Origin: Gemmiger formicilis
Lineage (GTDB): Bacteria > Bacillota > Clostridia > Oscillospirales > Ruminococcaceae
Assembly: GCF_016900095.1 (NCBI RefSeq)
Contig: NZ_JACJJP010000010.1
Location: 34,962-98,961, forward strand
DNA length: 64,000 bases
Reading direction: 5' to 3'
The notes under the pieces were generated by a model. That model saw nothing but the letters and a program-made list of their open reading frames with translations, did no database searches and was not told the origin of the DNA. Below are positions 58,148 to 64,000 of this stretch, piece after piece. The stretch's first letter is position 1. Each line of letters begins with the position of its first letter. The position numbers and the translations under genes were made by a program.

Positions 58148-59386
58148 ATGGACAGAAAACAGACGGTTTTTTCCCTCTTGCTGGGATTTTCCCTTGTTCT
58201 GGCGGGCTGCTCCGCGCCCGCAAGCACCGCACAGCCCTCCCCCACCCCGGCACAGTCATCCGAAGCGGCGGTGACCGCCGCCCCGGCCCCGGAGGTGACT
58301 ACCGCCCCGGAGAATCAGCTGGTCTTTTCCCAGTCGGCGGCGGGGGCCCGGACGGCGGACGGGTTTTATACCGTCCATACCTATGACGACTGGACCGGCT
58401 GCCTGGTCTTTTACGACTACGCCTCCCGGCAGGCGGTTCCGGTGTGTTCCCAGCCCAACTGCGAACACCACGACGAAACCTGCCCCGCCTGGTTCGGGGA
58501 CAAGGGCAACATTCCCCGCCTTCTCACCAACGGGGAACAGCTGGTCCTGTGCTACCTGAACACCCCCGCCCGCATCGAGACGGCCAACCCGGACGGCAGC
58601 AACCGCCGGGTTCTGTATGAGTTTGCGGCCAATGCCACCCCGGGAGATGGGCTGTGCATGGATGAAGATGCGGTGTACCTTCTGTCCACCAGCGTTTCCG
58701 ATGAAGCGGACAGCCGCCAGGACCTGCTGCGCATCGACCTGGCGGACGGCAGCTTCGATCCCTTATGGAGCGGATCCACCACCGGCGGCAGCTACGCCTT
58801 TCTGGCGGGATGCCGGGACCATTACCTGGTACTGAAGGAAATCCGCCGCAACACCCAGCAGGCCGAAACGGCGGAACAGCTGGCCGACCAGACCCACACC
58901 CTGCTGTCGGTGGACCCCCGGGACGGCAGCACCGCCCCACTGTACGCATGGCAGCAGGGGGATCTGCTGGAATCCGCTTTGCCGGATACTTTGTACGGCA
59001 TCACCGCTGACCACCGCCTTTGCGCCTTTGCCGGTGATGAGCAGCTCACCGAGCTGGCCCGGGACGACCGGTTTGTCCCGTCGGTGACCGTGATTCAGTA
59101 CGCCGACGAGGACGCCCTCTGGTTTACCGCTCCGGAAAACGGCACGGAGGGAAAAAGCAGCCTGTACCAACTGAATCTGGCCGACGGGACCATTGCCCCG
59201 GTACCGCTGGCCCAGGGACGCTCCCTGACCGTGCTGGGGGAAACCGGCGACGATCTGTTTGTGCGCATCACCGCCGACGACAGCCTGCAGGCTTCTCTTG
59301 ACACCCGGTATGCCCTGGTGCCCAAAGACCGGATGACCACGGCGCAGGACGACAGCGCACTGGAGGAATTCACCGAACTGTTCTGA
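58148..59386 (+). CDS. Lipoprotein of unknown function, copy 1
   Basis: A 412-residue surface lipoprotein: signal peptide with lipobox LVLAGC (Cys21), then a Thr/Pro/Ala linker of about 35 residues. The body consists of repeated short strands with patterns such as DGFYTVHTYDDWTG, LLRIDLADGS and LYQLNLADGT, which suggest a beta-propeller. A distinctive motif CSQPNCEHHDETC (Cys100, Cys105, His107/108, Cys112) recurs in the next lipoprotein and could bind metal or form disulfides. I do not recognise a named family. ATG 58148 sits just after a GGAAAGGAAG-type ribosome site. The following lipoprotein and ABC exporter run in the same direction. Confidence 0.85.
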   Translation: MDRKQTVFSLLLGFSLVLAGCSAPASTAQPSPTPAQSSEAAVTAAPAPEVTTAPENQLVFSQSAAGARTADGFYTVHTYDDWTGCLVFYDYASRQAVPVCSQPNCEHHDETCPAWFGDKGNIPRLLTNGEQLVLCYLNTPARIETANPDGSNRRVLYEFAANATPGDGLCMDEDAVYLLSTSVSDEADSRQDLLRIDLADGSFDPLWSGSTTGGSYAFLAGCRDHYLVLKEIRRNTQQAETAEQLADQTHTLLSVDPRDGSTAPLYAWQQGDLLESALPDTLYGITADHRLCAFAGDEQLTELARDDRFVPSVTVIQYADEDALWFTAPENGTEGKSSLYQLNLADGTIAPVPLAQGRSLTVLGETGDDLFVRITADDSLQASLDTRYALVPKDRMTTAQDDSALEEFTELF

Positions 59387-59488
59387 TGGTTGCCGCAGAC
59401 GGTGACATCCCGGATACAACCGGTTCCTACAATCAAAGCAGGATTGGTTCACGATTGCAGGAATTCAAGTTTCGGGAGGTGCTTGTCT

Positions 59489-60664
59489 GTGAAAAAAGGA
59501 ACTTTTTTACTGAGCGCATTGCTGGCCTGCCTGCTGCCGGCCCTGCCCCTGGCCGGCTGTGCTTTTTCCCCGCCGGAAGCCGTTACCGGGGGTGTACAGT
59601 TTACCGCGCTGCAGCAAAGCGACGGGTGGAATTACGGCGGCTCGGGACCGGACGGATTTTATTTTGTTTCCGCCGATTGCCGGGAGGACGGTTCCACCAA
59701 TCTGCTGTATCTGGACTACGCCACCGGGCAGCAGGTCTATCTGTGCAGTCAGCCCAACTGCAGCCATGACACCGACGCCTGTACCAGCTATCTGCCCTAC
59801 TCGGCCGGCGGAATTCTGTCCAGCGTGGTGGGGGACCGGCTGGTGCTGATCTTTCCGGGTAATCTCCAAGAAGCTGCCGGGACGGATACGGTGCTGCCCC
59901 ACATCGAAACCATGGGCCTGGACGGCAGTGACCGGAAAACCACCGTCACCTTCGGGGCCAACTAGGTGATCAGTCGTCCCCTTGTGACCGATGGGCAGTA
60001 CCTGTACACCCGGCTGAGCACCACCACTGAGGACGGCAGTTTCACCGCCCAGCTGGTGCGCATCGACCCCGACGGCGGAGAGCCCGAAGCCCTGTGCGAC
60101 CTGAACCAGGAATGGCTCAAAGGCGGTGCGGGCTCCCGGCTGATTCTGTGGGACGCCGACCAGACCTACGCTGCCTACGACCCCGCCACCGGGGAACGCA
60201 CCACCCTGTATCAGGCAGAGGACGCCCTTTTCACCTCCAACCTCTTTGGTTCCACCCTGGCGTATCTGCAGGATGGGGTCTTTCACCTCCTGGATGTAAC
60301 TACCGGGGAGGACAAGGTCCTGTCCGGATACCAGGTTTCCGAGGAAGAAAAGCCCTGTATTTCCATCCTCGATGCCGATGAGGATCACCTGATCTTCCGC
60401 CTGGAAAACTCCGGATCCTCCACCTATTCCATGCTGACGGCAGACCAGCCCCCGCAGCCGTGGAACCTGGTGTATTCCGCCGGCGGCACCGACATGCCCT
60501 ATGCACGGATCACCCCGGTGGGGGACGACCGGTATCTGGTGGTTGCCGGCCAGGATTCTCCCCAGGGTTCCGGTTTGCAGGAAGGCCCCTATGCCGTCAC
60601 CGGCGCCCCGCAATACCGGCTGATGTCCCAGGAGGACTACTGGAACGGCATCGTCCCGAAATAA
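59489..60664 (+). pseudogene. Lipoprotein of unknown function, copy 2, interrupted by TAG
   Basis: This is a paralogue of the preceding lipoprotein. It starts at GTG 59489 with GGAGG nine bases upstream. The lipobox is LAGC (Cys24), and CSQPNCSHDTDAC repeats the cysteine motif. At codon 159 (59963-59965) the frame meets TAG, after TVTFGAN. The same frame then continues without a break for 232 more codons of matching propeller-like sequence (LVRIDPDGGEPEALCDL, FHLLDVTTGEDKVLS) to a stop at 60662-60664. Read through, it would be 391 residues, close to copy 1. A single substitution, for example from CAG, explains it. It could be a recent loss, a sequence error, or amber recoding. Confidence 0.8.
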
Positions 60665-60723
60665 CTTTGATACATCTCACCTGCATGCTATATGCAGAAA
60701 CTTGAACACGGGAAGTTGAACGT

Positions 60724-61494
60724 ATGCCCACACTTGTACTGGATTCTCTGCGCAAAAGCTATCCCCTGCCCGCCCCGCTGCTGCGGCGGCGGGAGACCGG
60801 CAGACCAAACCTCAAACAGGCCCTGGACGGGGTATCCCTGACCCTGGGTCCGGGGTTGTACGGCCTGCTGGGCCCCAACGGGGCGGGAAAGAGCACCCTC
60901 ATCCACATCATCACCGGCACCCTGGCGGCGGATTCCGGCCGGGTGCTGTGGGACGGAAAACCCGCCCGGGGCATCGCCTTCCGCCGGGTGCTGGGCTACA
61001 TGCCCCAGCAGCAGGGGCTGTACGACAGCTACACCGGGCGGCGGTTTCTGGCCTACCTGGCGGCGCTGAAGGAAATTCCCCGCGCCGACGTTGCCGCCCA
61101 GGTGGACCGGGTGGCGGCAGCGGTGAACCTGTCCGACGAGCTGGACAAGCGGCTTTCCGCTTATTCCGGCGGCATGAAGCAGCGGCTGCTGCTGGCCTCC
61201 GCGTTGCTGGGGGACCCGAAACTGCTGATTCTGGACGAACCCACCGCCGGGCTGGACCCCAAAGAGCGGGTGCGGCTGCGGGAACTTCTGGCCGCCATGG
61301 CCGTCGACCGCATCATCCTGGTGGCCACCCATGTGGTCAGCGACGTGGAATCCGTGGCCGCCAAGGTGATTTTGTTGCGGGCGGGACAGATTGTGGACGC
61401 CGCCCCGGTGCCGGAACTCATTGAAAAATACGCCCCCGGCCGTGGGCTGGAGGACGTATATCTGCATGTGTTCGGTGAGGGGGACGGAAAATGA
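60724..61494 (+). CDS. ABC exporter ATPase
   Basis: A 256-residue ATPase with Walker A GPNGAGKS (50-57), Q-loop MPQQQGLYD, signature SGGMKQRLLLA, Walker B LLILDEPTAGLDP and H-loop VATHVVSD. The sequence groups with ABC-2 exporter ATPases, such as those moving antibiotics or lipids, and not with importers. An N-terminal insert of about 12 basic/Pro residues (PAPLLRRRETGRP) is unusual. ATG 60724 has only a weak GGGAAG site. The last codons overlap the permease start by four bases, so the two form one exporter. Confidence 0.92.
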   Translation: MPTLVLDSLRKSYPLPAPLLRRRETGRPNLKQALDGVSLTLGPGLYGLLGPNGAGKSTLIHIITGTLAADSGRVLWDGKPARGIAFRRVLGYMPQQQGLYDSYTGRRFLAYLAALKEIPRADVAAQVDRVAAAVNLSDELDKRLSAYSGGMKQRLLLASALLGDPKLLILDEPTAGLDPKERVRLRELLAAMAVDRIILVATHVVSDVESVAAKVILLRAGQIVDAAPVPELIEKYAPGRGLEDVYLHVFGEGDGK

Positions 61495-63854
61495 GCCTGC
61501 TGTTTGCCGAACTGCGCAAGGTGTGGGGCCACCGGGTCTTTCCCCTGCTGCTGGCGGTGCTGGCCGCCGCCAACCTGCTGCTTCTCTGGATGGGCACCCG
61601 TCCCACCGCCAACCAGCCTGTCGCCGCGGCATACAAGGCCGTTGGTTCCGACCTGGCCGGTATGACCATGGAGGAAAAAGGGACCTTTCTGCACGGCAAG
61701 CTGACCGAATACGAAAGCCTTCTGCGCATCGACAACTATTACCGGCAACTGGCCTACGGCGGCAACGTAACGCTGCAAAGCTACCGGGAGGAAAACGCTC
61801 CCCTGTTTGAAGAATACGAACAGGAATATCAGGACAAAAGTTACGATTTGTATACCGACAGTCTGACCCTGGAATACCGGCTGTTCTACCAGCTGTGCGG
61901 CGAATACGACACGGTGGCCGGATACGGGGACTTTCTGGACAGCGTGCAGACCAAGGCCACCCAGCTGGCGGGCATCTCCATCTTCCAGAAAGATTCCACC
62001 GGCTACGATCTGAAAAACATCGAGGTCACCGCCCGCGTTTATGCGGGGCTGAAGGACATCGTCATCGATTACTATCCCCAGAAAGGGCTGTACACCGCCC
62101 TTTCCTACGCCTTCACCGATCTGATTCTGCTGGCGGCCATGCTGTTGCTGGCCCTTTTGTTGGTGCGGCAGGAGCGGGACAGCGGCCTGCTGACCCTGGT
62201 GCGCAGCCTGCCGGGCGGACGGCTGCAAACCGCCCTGGCCAAGCTGGGGGCTTTTGCCCTGTCCTTGCTGGCCGTTCTTCTGCTGTTGTACGGGGTGAAT
62301 CTGGCCTACTGCGGGGCGGTGTTTGGGCTGGGGCCCCTGGCCCGCACCATCCAGAGTGTACCCGCCCTTATGCGGTGCACCATGCAGATCACGGTGGGGC
62401 GGTATCTCTTCCGGTTTCTGCTGGCCAAGTGGGCCGGGGCTTTTGTGATGGGGCTTTGGGTCATGCTGGCAGCCTTGCTGGCCCGCCGGGCTGCCGCCGG
62501 CTGGGTGGGGGCCCTGGTGCTGCCCGGGGCCATGTACGCCGTCCGGGCGGCCATCCCCGCCACCTCCCGGCTGAACGTGGTGAAATACGCCAACCTGGCC
62601 AGTCTGCTGCAAACCAACGAGCTGCTGGGCAACTACCGCAACCTGTACTGGTTCGGGTCCCCCGTCGGCCTGCCGCTGGTGGAATGGACCGCCGCCGTCT
62701 TGTTCGGTTCAGGGTTTGCGGCGGCTTTCTGCACCGTATTCGCCCGCGCCCAGCTTCTGCCCGCCCCCAAACGGAGCATCCTTCCGGTCATCCTGCACAA
62801 AACCCGCCCTACCACCGTTTTGCGGGAGGAAACCCGCAAGCTGCTGGTGCTGAACGGGGCGGCGGTGTTTCTGGCGGTGTTTATCGGGTTCGGCATCTGG
62901 CAGGGCGTTACCGCCGAGAGCTATCTCAACGCCGAGGAAATCTACTATGCCGGGTACATGAAAGAGATTTCCGGCCCGTACACCCAACAGACCAGGACCT
63001 GGCTGGAACAGCAGGGGGAGGAATTTGCCCCCCTGCTGGCGGCGCAGCAGAAGGTGGCCGCCGGGGAGCTGAGCCCCGACGCCCTGCTGGCCTATTCGGC
63101 ATTGCAGCAGAAATACGGTGTGTACCAGAGAATCATCAACCAGAACATCAACGGATATCTGGGGCAGAATCCCCAGGCCTGGCTGGTGTACGAAAGCGGA
63201 TACCGGGAACTGTTCGGCTTTTCCGGCACAGCGGACATCCAGGACACCCTGTATGCGGGGCTTTTGTGTGCTTTGTGCTTTTCGGGGCTGTTTGCCATGG
63301 AGCGCAAGGGCGGCATGGAGGAGATTCTGTGCACCACCCCCCTGGGCCGCAGGCGCACCGTGCGGGCCAAACTGGCGGCAGCTTCGGGGGCGGCGGTCCT
63401 CATCGCCGCCGGCACCTGCCTGCCCCATCTGATTCAGGTTCTGCGGGATTACGGTCTGCCCGCCCTCTTTGCCCCGGCCATGAGCGTTTCGGAACTGCAG
63501 AGTCTGCCGCCCGTTTTCACCCTGTCCGATCTGCTGCTGTTCTGGGTTGTCTGCCGGGTAGCGGCCTGTGTGTGCATGGGGGCCATCACCCTGACCCTGG
63601 GCCGGGCTTTCGGCAATGCCTTGCCCGCCCTCTTCCTCAGCGCGGTGGCCTATTGCCTGCCGCCGTTGCTGGATCTTTCCGGAATGGAGGGCGGCATCCG
63701 GTGGCTGGGGTTCTGGCCTTTGTTCCACGCTGCCGCCCTGCCGGCGGAAGGGGCCGGTGTGGTGACGCCGGTGTTGCTGGGCGCCGCCGTTGTCCTTTCC
63801 TGGGGACTGGGGACAAGGCTGTGCGATCAATATGAAATCAAAACCACCCGTTGA
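61491..63854 (+). CDS. ABC-2-type exporter permease, large
   Basis: A 787-residue membrane protein built as two similar halves. Each half has a leading helix, a large extracellular domain of about 150 residues, then a block of helices. The first half starts MSLLFAELRKVWGHRVFPLLLAVL; the second restarts at ETRKLLVLNGAAVFLAVFIGF. Both halves contain an exporter-like cytoplasmic loop (VRQERDSGLLTLVRSLPGGR; MERKGGMEEILCTTPLGRRR). It pairs with the ATPase just before it. Such double-length permeases act in export or resistance. The substrate is unknown, but the lipoproteins upstream may be linked. The stop codon lies inside the first hairpin of the repeat cluster. Confidence 0.85.
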   Translation: MSLLFAELRKVWGHRVFPLLLAVLAAANLLLLWMGTRPTANQPVAAAYKAVGSDLAGMTMEEKGTFLHGKLTEYESLLRIDNYYRQLAYGGNVTLQSYREENAPLFEEYEQEYQDKSYDLYTDSLTLEYRLFYQLCGEYDTVAGYGDFLDSVQTKATQLAGISIFQKDSTGYDLKNIEVTARVYAGLKDIVIDYYPQKGLYTALSYAFTDLILLAAMLLLALLLVRQERDSGLLTLVRSLPGGRLQTALAKLGAFALSLLAVLLLLYGVNLAYCGAVFGLGPLARTIQSVPALMRCTMQITVGRYLFRFLLAKWAGAFVMGLWVMLAALLARRAAAGWVGALVLPGAMYAVRAAIPATSRLNVVKYANLASLLQTNELLGNYRNLYWFGSPVGLPLVEWTAAVLFGSGFAAAFCTVFARAQLLPAPKRSILPVILHKTRPTTVLREETRKLLVLNGAAVFLAVFIGFGIWQGVTAESYLNAEEIYYAGYMKEISGPYTQQTRTWLEQQGEEFAPLLAAQQKVAAGELSPDALLAYSALQQKYGVYQRIINQNINGYLGQNPQAWLVYESGYRELFGFSGTADIQDTLYAGLLCALCFSGLFAMERKGGMEEILCTTPLGRRRTVRAKLAAASGAAVLIAAGTCLPHLIQVLRDYGLPALFAPAMSVSELQSLPPVFTLSDLLLFWVVCRVAACVCMGAITLTLGRAFGNALPALFLSAVAYCLPPLLDLSGMEGGIRWLGFWPLFHAAALPAEGAGVVTPVLLGAAVVLSWGLGTRLCDQYEIKTTR

Positions 63855-63980
63855 ACGGGTGGTTTGAACAGGCCCTATAAGGGCCTATCTCCTGTGGTCG
63901 CTCCCTAAAGGGAGCCCCGAAAAGTCTGGCAACCACACTTTTACCACGGGCCGCCCCCTACTCGGGGGCATTTTTTATGC
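63841..63980 (+). repeat. Cluster of four hairpins, possible IS200/IS605-type end or structured RNA
   Basis: There are four perfect stems in a row. They are AAACCACCCG/CGGGTGGTTT (63841-63850, 63856-63865), AGGCCC/GGGCCT (63870-63875, 63881-63886), GCTCCC/GGGAGC (63900-63905, 63910-63915) and GCCCCC/GGGGGC (63953-63958, 63964-63969). The last is followed by ATTTTTT, so it is a terminator. The first stem, placed at the very end of a gene, recalls the subterminal hairpins of IS200/IS605 elements. The window ends before any transposase could be seen. Confidence 0.5.
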
Positions 63981-64000
63981 CTTCTTTGCGTTCTCCCCTG

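Overview
The window reads as chromosome from a GC-rich, carbohydrate-fermenting gut Firmicute, most likely Oscillospiraceae/Ruminococcaceae of the Gemmiger, Subdoligranulum or Faecalibacterium type. This is inferred from strong AGGAGG ribosome sites, TTGACA/TATAAT promoters, Gram-positive lipoprotein solute-binding proteins, LplABC-type sugar importers and many cytoplasmic glycosidases. The genus is a guess. I saw no rRNA, tRNA, CRISPR array or prophage. The only mobile-element hint is a cluster of hairpins at the extreme right end.

Layout, left to right. 1-1385: the start of a lipoprotein MsrA, a QueD/PTPS-like protein with a zinc ribbon, and a Fur-family repressor with a perfect 7-1-7 Fur/PerR-type box on its own promoter. 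1652-3504: a diglyceride glycosyltransferase overlapping a PlsY-like acyltransferase. 3520-7260: a 1202-residue MacB/FtsX-type ABC fusion with an operator-like dyad at its promoter. 7356-8524: a flavin reductase and a convergent HxlR repressor. 8631-17065: a fructoside locus, with an SBP-permease-permease-GH32 operon facing a LacI regulator, a YesL-like membrane protein and a PfkB fructokinase. A LacI-type operator sits on the import promoter. 17148-19351: glycogen synthase with a long Ala/Lys/Pro tail and a second internal start. 19484-24277: an AraC/PocR regulator divergent from an AraB-like kinase, arabinose isomerase and transaldolase. 24283-25775: a MATE pump.

25778-26883 is a frameshifted N-acetylhexosamine 1-kinase. 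27106-31842 is a five-gene operon: circularly permuted ATP-grasp, alpha-E protein, transglutaminase-like protein and two aspartoacylase-like proteins, the last with a degraded zinc site. Its promoter fires straight into a terminator-like hairpin. Then come glycerate kinase and a divergent cytoplasmic sulfatase.

34848-49194 is one strand of glycan genes. An oligopeptide/glycoside-type importer (SBP, two permeases, fused double ATPase) is followed, after a terminator, by carboxylesterase, GH2, GH3, beta-phosphoglucomutase, GH3 and a HAD phosphatase. 49472-54812 holds a GH78 rhamnosidase divergent from a membrane-anchored AraC regulator. The right end has a DUF1643 protein, SfsA, NADP-isocitrate dehydrogenase, a 60-residue membrane protein, two related lipoproteins of unknown function (the second broken by an in-frame TAG), and an ABC exporter. 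It closes with four hairpins in about 130 bases.

Together the genes import and cleave fructosides, rhamnosides, beta-galactosides and other beta-glycosides, possibly sulfated. The sugars are phosphorylated for central metabolism or stored as glycogen. Each sugar block carries its own regulator. Start sites were reassigned from Shine-Dalgarno spacing and promoter positions. All functional calls rest on motif reading, not on database searches.
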